Shown: piece by piece, positions 1 through 6,760 of the stretch
Layout: the number at the start of each line of letters is the position of its first letter
Position numbering within the stretch: the stretch's first letter is position 1
Assembly: GCA_023420435.1 (NCBI GenBank)
Contig: JAEZWE010000180.1
Coordinates: forward strand, 1-10,329
Direction of reading: 5' to 3'
Length of the DNA: 10,329 nucleotides
Source: Bacteroidota bacterium
GTDB taxonomy: Bacteria; Bacteroidota; Bacteroidia; Flavobacteriales; Weeksellaceae
Position numbers and translations under genes: made by a program
Notes under the pieces: model-generated
Databases searched by the model: none
Seen by the model: the letters and a program-made list of their open reading frames with translations, nothing else
Told to the model about the DNA's origin: nothing

Positions 1-77
1 GAATTGGGTTTTTAAATGTTTTCTTTAAAACCACCAAATTATCTTTAAAAGTAATTATAGTGTAAAAGGTAATTTTT

Positions 78-109
78 AATGCAGCGAAAATTTCTTCGCT
101 GCATTTTTT
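78..109 (+). terminator. Rho-independent terminator of an upstream gene
   Basis: An 11-base-pair perfect stem (78-88 with 95-105, core GCAGCGAA / TTCGCTGC) encloses a 6-base loop and runs directly into six T residues at 104-109. The T tract is only on the plus-strand side, so it ends transcription coming from the left edge. It insulates the lipoprotein/sigma-factor unit from whatever lies upstream. Confidence 0.8.
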
Positions 110-156
110 ATGAAATCTTCAAACAAAAAATATTAAATTTATCCGCAACTTTTTAG

Positions 157-164
157 AAAATTTG
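157..164 (+). promoter_or_regulatory. Possible -7 box for the lipoprotein gene (weak)
   Basis: AAAATTTG followed by C matches the TTTG half of the Bacteroidota -7 consensus TAnnTTTG but lacks the leading T. It lies about 29 bases before the ATG and after the terminator, where a promoter is expected. No convincing -33 TTTG is seen at the usual distance. An AGGAA stretch at 177-182 is the only Shine-Dalgarno-like sequence and sits rather far from the start. Placement is tentative. Confidence 0.3.
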
Positions 165-192
165 CATCCTAACAACAAGGAATTATTTCAGA

Positions 193-1179
193 ATGAAAAA
201 ATTTTATTTTTTGCTTTTATCAGTAACATGGCTGTTTTTTCATTCCTGTTCCAGAGAAGAAACCGATGAAAATTTTGGGTTAAATTCTGCCATAGATTTA
301 TATGTTTTTGGCGATGATAATGAAAGAATTTGTTATTGGAAAAACGGTGATAGAACCATTTTTCCAAATAGTGGAGATTTTACTTCTGCTTATTTCGGAA
401 TAGACGGAAAAGATATTTATGCTACAGGATTGTTTTCATTATTTCAAAGCGGTGGAAAAAGAGAATACAGTTATTGGATTAATGAAGAAAAACAAAACCT
501 GAACAGTTTTTTGAATATTCCCGGCAATGTGAATTTTTACCTGAAAGCTTTTGTAATTAAAAATGGAGACATTTATTCCGCCGGTTATTTAGAAAATTCC
601 TCTGCTACAAGCGATTTGCGATATGAATATTGTTATTGGAAAAACAATATCAAACATACCTTATTTAAAAGCAAATACAGCTCTTCAGATATCAAAATGC
701 TGGTTACAGAAGGTGATGTTTATTTGGCAGTAGATAACGGTGAAGCATTAGGATTTTATAAAAATTTGAATTTTATACCAACTCCTAACAGAAAAGCAAA
801 ATATCTCTTTGAACATGAGGGAAATATTTACTATGTAGGTTATGATGTTAGCAATTTCAACGCATTCTATTGCAAAAGTGACGGAAGCGAAACCATCAGT
901 TTGCCAAGTCCAAATTTTGAAATTTTTTCAAAAAACGGAAACTTACATTTAAAAGATGATCAGAAATATTATAAAAATTCTTTAGCCAATTTAAAACTGG
1001 ATGTTTCCAAAAATTTTGGGTTGATAAAGAAATTGGATGTAGAAGGTGACAATACTTTTGGAATTTATGTAGTAGATAATGAAAGTACACAACAAAAAAT
1101 ATTTGCAAACCAAGCGATGTTTATGCAAAGTAATGAAATTCAAAACTTTAAAGACATTATTGCCGTTTCAAAAAAATAA
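193..1179 (+). CDS. Surface-type lipoprotein with propeller-like repeats, function unknown
   Basis: The 328-residue product starts with a hydrophobic signal peptide (about 1-18) ending in a lipobox-like FHSC, with Cys19 as the predicted lipidated residue. The following S-R-E-E-T-D resembles the acidic export signal (K followed by two D/E) that takes Bacteroidota lipoproteins to the cell surface, so surface exposure is inferred. The rest is repetitive: units beginning YWKN or similar (near 48, 94, 148 and 189) are followed by G(D/N)IY-x-x-G strands (near 74, 125, 174 and 210), typical of small beta-propeller folds. The repeats are diverged and the blade count is uncertain. No catalytic motif is visible. 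Only 5 bases separate it from the sigma-factor gene, so the two are probably cotranscribed and it could supply the outside sensor. I do not recognise a named family. Confidence 0.8.
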   Translation: MKKFYFLLLSVTWLFFHSCSREETDENFGLNSAIDLYVFGDDNERICYWKNGDRTIFPNSGDFTSAYFGIDGKDIYATGLFSLFQSGGKREYSYWINEEKQNLNSFLNIPGNVNFYLKAFVIKNGDIYSAGYLENSSATSDLRYEYCYWKNNIKHTLFKSKYSSSDIKMLVTEGDVYLAVDNGEALGFYKNLNFIPTPNRKAKYLFEHEGNIYYVGYDVSNFNAFYCKSDGSETISLPSPNFEIFSKNGNLHLKDDQKYYKNSLANLKLDVSKNFGLIKKLDVEGDNTFGIYVVDNESTQQKIFANQAMFMQSNEIQNFKDIIAVSKK

Positions 1180-1184
1180 TAAAA

Positions 1185-2330
1185 ATGCAAAACAGCTTCA
1201 ACTGGAACCAAATTTATCTGGAATTTTCACCCAAACTTTTAGGAGTTTGCCGAAGATATATTGAAGATTTAGCGATTGCTGAAGATATTTTGCAGGACAG
1301 TTTTTTAACCGCAATACAAAAAGAAGAACAACTGAAAAATTCAGAATCCGTTTATCCATGGCTAAAAAAAATAGTGGTAAACAATTCTTTAATGTATTTG
1401 CGAAGTAATCATCAAAGGCATTTTACAGTTTCGGATACAGAAATTTTACAACAAATCCCGACAACAATGACAAACTCTTGGAACGAAGATTATCATACGG
1501 TTTTAGGCTATGATTTTACGCAGGAGGAGCTTCTGTCGTCCATCGATCAATTAGCGCCACATTACAAATCCGTTTTTAATCTATATTATCTTGAAAATTA
1601 TTCTCACGCACAAATTTCTGAAACTTTGGGAATTAATGTAAATACTTCAAAATCTCATCTTTTACGAGCAAAAAAATCGATTCAGCAGTTTTTAACTCAA
1701 AAAACAGAAGGTAAAAAATCCTCAGAACTAAAAAGAACTGGATTTAAAATCCTTTCCCTTATCGGATTTTCTAATTTACTTTGGGGACATACTTTCAGAA
1801 CTAAATTTCAAAATTTCACAGTTACCCCACAAAAACCTTTTTCAATTTCTCCTGAAAATGCCAATACCGTTTTCAAAACTTTAGAAAAAAGTAAAAGTAA
1901 CTGGTTAGCAAAATCTTTGGGAATTTTAGCTTTGTTTCTGGGATTTGTTTATGTGGGAATTCAACAAAAAAATCCTGAATTTTTCCATTCCTTCACAGAA
2001 GAAAAAAAACCTGCAGAAATTAAAGAAACTCCAACTATAAAAACAGCTGAAAACAATACTAAAATCAACAAAATTCCGAAAGAATCTACAACGCCAAATC
2101 CAGTAGTTTCTGATCCAAAAATAAAACCCGTTTTAGTTAACAAAACGGCTTCTCCGGTTTTAGAATCAAAAGATAATATCGAATCTAAAAAAATTATCCC
2201 TTTAAAGAAAAAAGAAAAAATAGCTTCTAAAAAGGCAATCGTAAAAGACACCGCCACCGAAAATCAGAAAAAACAAGTGATTATTGTAAAGAAAATTATA
2301 AAAAGAGATACCGTATTTATTGAAAGATAA
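1185..2330 (+). CDS. ECF RNA polymerase sigma factor fused to a membrane-spanning tail
   Basis: The 381-residue product has two regions. The N-terminal part is a complete ECF-type sigma factor: region 2 at about 10-75 (with AEDILQDSF, which helps bind core polymerase) and region 4 at about 112-170, whose helix-turn-helix (YSHAQISETLGINVNTSKSH) should read the -35/-33 box. ECF factors are normally about 160-200 residues. This one continues through a linker (171-240, including a moderately hydrophobic stretch at 186-200), a clear transmembrane helix at about 241-260, and a tail (261-381) rich in Lys, Pro, Thr and Glu that ends in RDTVFIER. If the sigma domains are cytoplasmic, the tail is periplasmic. 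No methionine occurs after residue 95, so a separate second protein starting at an internal ATG is unlikely. The ATG is 5 bases after the lipoprotein stop. The target genes are unknown; autoregulation of the cluster is a guess. Confidence 0.85.
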   Translation: MQNSFNWNQIYLEFSPKLLGVCRRYIEDLAIAEDILQDSFLTAIQKEEQLKNSESVYPWLKKIVVNNSLMYLRSNHQRHFTVSDTEILQQIPTTMTNSWNEDYHTVLGYDFTQEELLSSIDQLAPHYKSVFNLYYLENYSHAQISETLGINVNTSKSHLLRAKKSIQQFLTQKTEGKKSSELKRTGFKILSLIGFSNLLWGHTFRTKFQNFTVTPQKPFSISPENANTVFKTLEKSKSNWLAKSLGILALFLGFVYVGIQQKNPEFFHSFTEEKKPAEIKETPTIKTAENNTKINKIPKESTTPNPVVSDPKIKPVLVNKTASPVLESKDNIESKKIIPLKKKEKIASKKAIVKDTATENQKKQVIIVKKIIKRDTVFIER

Positions 2331-2369
2331 CTAATCAAAATAGTATATTAGCTACCTTGAAAAAAACGA

Positions 2370-3203
2370 ATGCGCTTTTTCTATATTATCTTCTTCATAT
2401 TTTGTTATTTTTTCAGTAAAGCTCAGGAAACGGATACCATTATTGTGTACGAGGAAGTAATTGTATATGACACCGTGTACATCGACAAAAAAAAACCTGA
2501 AAAAAAAGAAATTCCGAAAAAACAAAAACCCTACTATCTCCAAAATAAGAAACGAAGAATAGTGGAAGATGGCTACAGCTATGGTGTTGAAGTTTTTGGA
2601 GGTTCCAAAAAATTGGATCTTTTTACCGGTTCTAACGCAAAAGGAAGTGCTGGTGGTGGAGCCGGAGTTTGGTTTCAGCGGGAATATTATTTTCCGGAAA
2701 TGCTTTCGATAAGATTAGGCGTTAATATTTCGCACTGGCCACGAACTTACTATATCGACAAATATTCCGCAAACAATAAACTTTCAGGATTTTACTTCAA
2801 CAAAGACGGTGTTCCTGCACTTTTTGAAAATTTCAATAATAAACACGACGAAATTTCGGTTCCCATTTCTGTGGGATACAGCATTGGTGGTTTCTCTCCT
2901 TTTATCGGTTTTTCTACCAATTTTTCGGTGATGAAAATGAATTTTTTTATTCCGGAAAATGATATTTTTGGAAAAATTGAAAATTTCAGTTCCAATAATC
3001 TCTATTTCGGATTTATTTACGGTTTAAGATTTAAAGCCGGAAGATTTAATTTTTCTGCTGAAATGAGCCATAGCCGTTACAAACAACTGAAATTTGGCAA
3101 CAAAGCGCTCAACAGTCCTATTATTTTTAAAGTAAATGACGGAATCATGAATCAAAAAATTCTATTTGGAATTCAGTACTCTTTAAAAATGGACGAATAT
3201 TAA
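2370..3203 (+). CDS. Outer-membrane beta-barrel-like protein with charged N-terminal extension
   Basis: The 277-residue product carries a signal peptide (1-18, cleavage predicted after FSKA). The mature start holds the segment TIIVYEEVIVYDTVYIDK (23-40), then a Lys/Glu/Pro-rich stretch (40-63) that probably stays in the periplasm. From about 68 onward, alternating aromatic and glycine-rich strands (for instance YGVEVFGG, LSIRLGVNI, FSPFIGFS, LYFGFIYGLRF) and a last strand ILFGIQYSLKM fit a small 8- to 10-stranded outer-membrane barrel. The gene follows the sigma factor after 39 bases, in the place where Bacteroidota sigma-factor operons often carry a barrel protein. Its N-terminal motif recurs at the sigma factor's C-terminus. 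No enzymatic motif is visible; porin, sensor or structural roles are all possible. Confidence 0.75.
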   Translation: MRFFYIIFFIFCYFFSKAQETDTIIVYEEVIVYDTVYIDKKKPEKKEIPKKQKPYYLQNKKRRIVEDGYSYGVEVFGGSKKLDLFTGSNAKGSAGGGAGVWFQREYYFPEMLSIRLGVNISHWPRTYYIDKYSANNKLSGFYFNKDGVPALFENFNNKHDEISVPISVGYSIGGFSPFIGFSTNFSVMKMNFFIPENDIFGKIENFSSNNLYFGFIYGLRFKAGRFNFSAEMSHSRYKQLKFGNKALNSPIIFKVNDGIMNQKILFGIQYSLKMDEY

Positions 3204-3214
3204 ATCCTGTTTTC

Positions 3215-3222
3215 TACATTTA
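3215..3222 (+). promoter_or_regulatory. Possible -7 box just before the isochorismate synthase gene (weak)
   Basis: TACATTTA matches TAnnTTTG in all but the last position and ends 4 bases before the ATG at 3227. If it is used, the transcript would be leaderless or nearly so. No -33 box is evident within the end of the preceding gene. The alternative is read-through from the preceding operon, since the genes are only 23 bases apart. Confidence 0.25.
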
Positions 3223-3226
3223 TCTC

Positions 3227-4198
3227 ATGCTATATTTCCGATTTCCTTACGACGACCAATTTTACACCACCGATGAAAATTCATCCGAAAAAAAGGTTAC
3301 TTTTCATTCCTTTTCAGGAAATAAAAAACAAATTTTCAGAGGAAATATCGTTCCCATTTCAGGTTCGGAAATTCCGGTTTTTACCACAAAAAATTTAGAA
3401 AAAGACAAACCGAAAAACGAGGCTTTATCGGAAAAAAAATATAATGAAACCGTTTCAGAAATTATTGATTTCATAAAACAGAATGACCTTCAAAAATTAG
3501 TTTTTGCCCGCCAAAAAGAAATTAATTTTCAGGATTTTGGAAATAAAACCCTCCATCTTACCCAAACTTTTCTAAATCTTTCTAAACAATTTGAAAATGC
3601 TTTTTGCTATTTTTTTATTGAAAATAGAACTTGTTGGATGGGGGCTTTTTCGGAATTATTAGGAAAATTCAACAAAAAAAACTCTGATTTTGAAACAATG
3701 AGTTTAGCCGGAACTTTGCCTCTTGAAGAACATTGGAGCGAAAAAGAAATTCTGGAGCAAAAATCGGTTACTGATTTTATCAAAAAGAATCTTGAAAATT
3801 ATGCTCAAGAAGTTAAAGTTTCAGAAACTTACGATCATATTTCGGGAAATATCAAACATCTGAGAACCGATTTTAAAGCAAAAATTCAAAAAGAAAATTT
3901 AGCTGATCTTATTAACGAACTTCACCCAACTCCGGCTGTTTGCGGAATTCCAAAAGATTTTTGCAAAAACGCTATTGAAAATTTCGAAAAATTTGACCGA
4001 AAATTTTACGCCGGTTATATTGAGGTGGAAACTGAAGAAAATATTCAGTTTTTCGTGAATTTACGTTGTGCTGAATTCTTTCAAAAATCTGCAAATATTT
4101 TTGTTGGAGGCGGAATTACCACTAAAAGCAACCCCGAAAAAGAATGGCGTGAAACAGAACTTAAAGCACAAGCCATTTTGAAAAATATAGCTATTTAG
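3227..4198 (+). CDS. menF: Chorismate-binding enzyme, probably isochorismate synthase
   Basis: This is a 323-residue member of the chorismate-binding family (anthranilate synthase component I / MenF / EntC / PabB fold). Family landmarks run in order: LQKLVFARQKEI (88-99, Lys90 at the position of the general base), WMGAFSELL (137-145, Glu143 at the general-acid position), SLAGTLP (159-165), the ISGNIKHLRT segment (205-214), LHPTPAVCGIP (232-242), RKFYAGYIEVE (258-268), and VGGGITTKSNPEKEWRETE (293-311) with the late acidic residues of the Mg site. Ala precedes GT in the AGT motif where PabB has its nucleophilic Lys, which favours a water nucleophile, hence isochorismate. It is shorter than the roughly 430-residue E. 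coli MenF, mostly through a reduced N-terminus. The likely role is the first committed step of menaquinone synthesis in the cytosol. menD is not adjacent in this window. EntC-type siderophore or salicylate synthesis is not excluded. Confidence 0.85.
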   Translation: MLYFRFPYDDQFYTTDENSSEKKVTFHSFSGNKKQIFRGNIVPISGSEIPVFTTKNLEKDKPKNEALSEKKYNETVSEIIDFIKQNDLQKLVFARQKEINFQDFGNKTLHLTQTFLNLSKQFENAFCYFFIENRTCWMGAFSELLGKFNKKNSDFETMSLAGTLPLEEHWSEKEILEQKSVTDFIKKNLENYAQEVKVSETYDHISGNIKHLRTDFKAKIQKENLADLINELHPTPAVCGIPKDFCKNAIENFEKFDRKFYAGYIEVETEENIQFFVNLRCAEFFQKSANIFVGGGITTKSNPEKEWRETELKAQAILKNIAI

Positions 4199-4385
4199 CT
4201 GTTCTCAACTTGCTCCACATATTCAGAATAAATACGCCAACAATTCCTAAAATGGCAGCTCCGCATGAAAACAGAAATTTAGAATTGTCTTCATGCATCA
4301 ATCCTTTGCTGTAATCTATAGCATAAATATTAATTCCCGCAAGGATGATAAAAACGCCTAAAAATATTTTATATACTAAATGCAT
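4191..4385 (-). CDS. Small two-helix membrane protein, function unknown
   Basis: The 64-residue product has two hydrophobic helices (about 4-22 and 37-56) joined by a short polar loop containing DYSKGLMHEDNSK and ends in a basic SKLRTAK tail. Both ends probably face the cytoplasm. The ATG lies 11 bases after the marC-like stop, so it is most likely the last gene of that transcript. Its final 8 bases overlap the end of the convergent isochorismate synthase gene. Length, hydrophobic pattern and position support a real gene, but I recognise no family. Confidence 0.7.
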   Translation of the reverse strand: MHLVYKIFLGVFIILAGINIYAIDYSKGLMHEDNSKFLFSCGAAILGIVGVFILNMWSKLRTAK

Positions 4386-4396
4386 GATGGTTTTTT

Positions 4397-4993
4397 TTAA
4401 AAATTAACGTAGGTGGAGAAAAGTTGTGCAAAGTTAGCAGTAAATAATTTAATAGATATCGCTAAAAGGATAATTCCGAAAACTTTTTCAATTACCTTCA
4501 AGGTTCCTTCTCCAATAAATTTTTCCAGCCAATTCGCTGATCTTAAAACGATGTAAACAAAAACAGTATTCAGTATAATTCCCAAAATAATGTTAATATC
4601 GTGATATTCTGCTTTTAAAGAAAGTGTGGTGGTTAAAGTTCCGGCTCCTGCAATCAACGGAAAAGCAATAGGAACAATTGATGCTGCTTTAGCTTCGGAA
4701 TGTCGCTGAATTTGCACGCCTAAAATCATTTCCAACGCAATAATAAAAATGACAAAAGCTCCAGCAATTGCAAAGGAATTGACATCAACGCCAATAAATT
4801 TCAAAATTTTATTTCCTACAAAAAGGAAAACGATCATCAGTAAACCAGCTACAGCAGCTGCTTTTTCAGATTCAATTTTTCCGAATTTTTGTTTTAAACT
4901 TACAATAATAGGGATAGAACCTACGATATCTATTACCGCAAACAAAACCATGGAACAAGTAAGAACTTCTTTAAAAGAAAAATGCTCAAACAT
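4397..4993 (-). CDS. MarC-family integral membrane protein
   Basis: The 198-residue product is close to the usual length of about 200 for the MarC family and shows six hydrophobic segments (about 10-32, 46-66, 72-92, 105-125, 133-151, 168-186). Family features include the early D-x-x-G-S-I-P-I segment (22-29), FVGNKILKFIGV followed by SFAIAGAFVIFIIALEMILG (two adjacent helices at 58-92), and the PIAFPLIAGAGTLTT block (108-122). It acts in the inner membrane, probably as a transporter or channel-like protein of unknown substrate; despite the name, E. coli MarC is not thought to determine multiple antibiotic resistance. It follows batD by 45 bases with a promoter-like box between them and precedes the 64-residue membrane protein. 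Confidence 0.88.
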   Translation of the reverse strand: MFEHFSFKEVLTCSMVLFAVIDIVGSIPIIVSLKQKFGKIESEKAAAVAGLLMIVFLFVGNKILKFIGVDVNSFAIAGAFVIFIIALEMILGVQIQRHSEAKAASIVPIAFPLIAGAGTLTTTLSLKAEYHDINIILGIILNTVFVYIVLRSANWLEKFIGEGTLKVIEKVFGIILLAISIKLFTANFAQLFSTYVNF

Positions 4994-5016
4994 CTTTTCA
5001 AAATTTATTAATTCCG

Positions 5017-5024
5017 CAAAATTA
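5017..5024 (-). promoter_or_regulatory. -7 promoter box upstream of the MarC-family gene
   Basis: On the minus strand TAATTTTG is a full match to the Bacteroidota -7 consensus TAnnTTTG and is followed by C. It lies 23 bases before the ATG at 4993, giving a short leader. The -33 position would fall in the last codons of batD, and no strong TTTG is seen there. It suggests that marC and the small membrane gene can be expressed apart from the bat genes. Confidence 0.5.
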
Positions 5025-5038
5025 TGAATAAAAAATGA

Positions 5039-6760
5039 TTATTTGCTAATTACTGAATACAATTCTTTAATCTCATGAAATAGATCATTCATTTGTTCAG
5101 GAAGACGAAAAGGTGCATATTTCTCAATACTTATTTTCTGCGAAAGATTTCGGTACTGATCCGAAACCGCACGACCAAATTTATTTTCTAAAAATTTTGG
5201 AAAATCATCTTTTCCTTGAATTGAAAATTGTTCCCGCATATTTTTGTCCAAATCTTCAACCGTTTTAAAGAAACTCTCATAATCACTTTTTTCCAACATT
5301 ATTTGCAAATAATTGAAATAATCGGATGAGTCAACTTGAAGGTGATTTTTAATTTTAATTTCTTCTTCAGCTATGTTTGTAATGCTTTTTCCTGATGAAT
5401 TCTTAATATTTTTTTCGTTATTTTTCTGAATATTTTTAAATACTAAAAAACCCATAAACAAAACAGACATGATGAAGGCATTAATGCTTAAAGCTTTCCA
5501 ATTGATGCTGTTTTTTTCTTTTAATTTGAGGTGATTTGTTTTCAGAACAGAGCTGTCCACAGTTTCCAAAACATTATTGGTATATTCATTCACCCTTTCC
5601 ATGGCGGTTCGTTGATCCAAAATTTCGTTATGTGTTTTCACTTCAAGAGCTAAAGATTTTGAACCTAAATCTACATAACTCTGATCTTCAGGATTGAAAT
5701 AAGAAAAATTTTCTGTAGCCAAAGAAATCATTCCTGCTCTTTTTGGAATGATGACATATTGGGCAATAATTTCTCCTGCAAGACCGTCATTTTCAGCAGC
5801 CGTTTTATTGATGATTTTAGGTTCAAAAACCTGAAAATCGTTATTACTTTTAATTTCAGGAAGATTGATATTATTCAAATTACCTTTCCCTGAAAGTTTT
5901 ACAGAAATGGTAAAAGGTTTATTAACTTCAAGCGCTTCATTATCGTTCTTTGTGATAGAAAGATCAAATTTTCCAACGGCATTTTTATAATCTTCCGGTG
6001 AATTTTCGGGAAGCTTTTTAACATTGAGTTTTATTTTGTTGGACACAATTTTATTTCCCTTATTCAATAAATGCGCAGAAACAGGAGGAATTTCTAATTT
6101 CCCGGATTCCTTAGGAAAAATAATAAAAACGGCTAAAACCTGAGAAGCCATTTCGCCGGAAGGATCAATTTCAGATTTTTGATAACTTATAGGTCTTACA
6201 TTAATGTTTTCCTGTTGCGGAAGCTTAATATTTTTTACTTTTCTGAAATTATCATAATTGCGCGAATATGCTTTTAAAATGGCAACTGTTGGTTGATTTT
6301 CGTAAACTTCACGGTTTTCTACTTCAACATTTAAATAAACGTCGCGATCTTTTTTCGCATTAGTGGGTATTTCTTTTTTTTCTGCTTCTTTTACAAAAAT
6401 TTCAAAAGGTTCTGTTTTATAAATTTTACCGTTTACCGTTACCAAAGCAGAACCAATTTTCATTCTTCCACTTTGTTTAGGTTCCAAAACCCACTGCACA
6501 ATTTGTTGATTAACGACTCCATTTTCCAGAAAAATTCGGTTGGTATCGGAAGCGTTTCCAATAATTTCAAATTTTGAAAAATCGGGCATCCTGAATTGTG
6601 ATTCCTGCACTAAGTTTTCTCCGGCAATTTCCAAAAAGAAGGTAATGGTAAAACGTTTATTTACAAAAAATTCTTTCTCTTCAGGACCTGCGGCTAAAGT
6701 GACCTGTCCATAAGATAGAAAAGCGGTAAAAAGTAAAAATATGCTAAAAAGTCTGTTCAT
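5039..6760 (-). CDS. batD: BatD, membrane-anchored periplasmic protein of the Bat complex
   Basis: With the ATG start at 6760 the product is 573 residues. It has a signal peptide (1-18, ending SYG before QVT), a long beta-rich periplasmic part (about 20-410) made of repeated Ig-like units with the recurring oxygen-tolerance/BatD pattern (for example VLEPKQSGRMKIGSALVTVNGKIYKTEPFEI in split form at 91-122, IFPKESGKLEIPPV, IIPKRAGMISL), one transmembrane helix at about 424-442, and a cytoplasmic helical tail (about 465-573). A TTG at 6766 would add two residues, but the ATG forms TAATG with the batC stop, a one-base overlap typical of translational coupling. BatD is believed to assemble with BatA/B/C at the inner membrane under a MoxR ATPase and to support envelope or oxidative-stress tolerance; the biochemistry is unresolved. 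Confidence 0.87.
   Translation of the reverse strand: MNRLFSIFLLFTAFLSYGQVTLAAGPEEKEFFVNKRFTITFFLEIAGENLVQESQFRMPDFSKFEIIGNASDTNRIFLENGVVNQQIVQWVLEPKQSGRMKIGSALVTVNGKIYKTEPFEIFVKEAEKKEIPTNAKKDRDVYLNVEVENREVYENQPTVAILKAYSRNYDNFRKVKNIKLPQQENINVRPISYQKSEIDPSGEMASQVLAVFIIFPKESGKLEIPPVSAHLLNKGNKIVSNKIKLNVKKLPENSPEDYKNAVGKFDLSITKNDNEALEVNKPFTISVKLSGKGNLNNINLPEIKSNNDFQVFEPKIINKTAAENDGLAGEIIAQYVIIPKRAGMISLATENFSYFNPEDQSYVDLGSKSLALEVKTHNEILDQRTAMERVNEYTNNVLETVDSSVLKTNHLKLKEKNSINWKALSINAFIMSVLFMGFLVFKNIQKNNEKNIKNSSGKSITNIAEEEIKIKNHLQVDSSDYFNYLQIMLEKSDYESFFKTVEDLDKNMREQFSIQGKDDFPKFLENKFGRAVSDQYRNLSQKISIEKYAPFRLPEQMNDLFHEIKELYSVISK

Larger units (their letters stand above)
1..192. other. Intergenic leader without an assignable gene
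   Basis: No complete gene is visible here. One plus frame stays open from base 3 to a TAA at 63-65 and another stops at 13-15; either could be the last codons of a gene lying left of the window, but nothing in so few residues identifies it. The terminator at 78-109 shows that a plus-strand transcript ends here. Bases 110-192 are then the promoter and 5' leader region of the lipoprotein gene. Confidence 0.5.

Noticed and set aside
3..65. Open plus frame at the left edge ending in TAA
   Set aside because: About 20 codons with no recognisable motif; it may be the tail of an upstream gene, but another frame stops at 13-15 and the choice cannot be made.
1079..1264. 61-codon plus-strand frame spanning the lipoprotein/sigma-factor junction
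   Set aside because: It overlaps the ends of two supported genes in another frame, and the 5-base junction already explains the region.
1961..2257. 98-codon hydrophobic minus-strand open frame opposite the sigma-factor tail
   Set aside because: Its hydrophobic Phe/Leu/Ile make-up is what the antisense of Lys/Glu-rich codons gives; there is no promoter and no recognisable family.
2353..2360. TACCTTGA before the barrel-protein gene as a promoter box
   Set aside because: It fits TAnnTTTG poorly unless a base is inserted; read-through from the sigma-factor gene explains expression equally well.
4749..5027. 92-codon plus-strand open frame opposite the MarC-family gene
   Set aside because: It mirrors the hydrophobic codons of the real gene and shows no recognisable family features.
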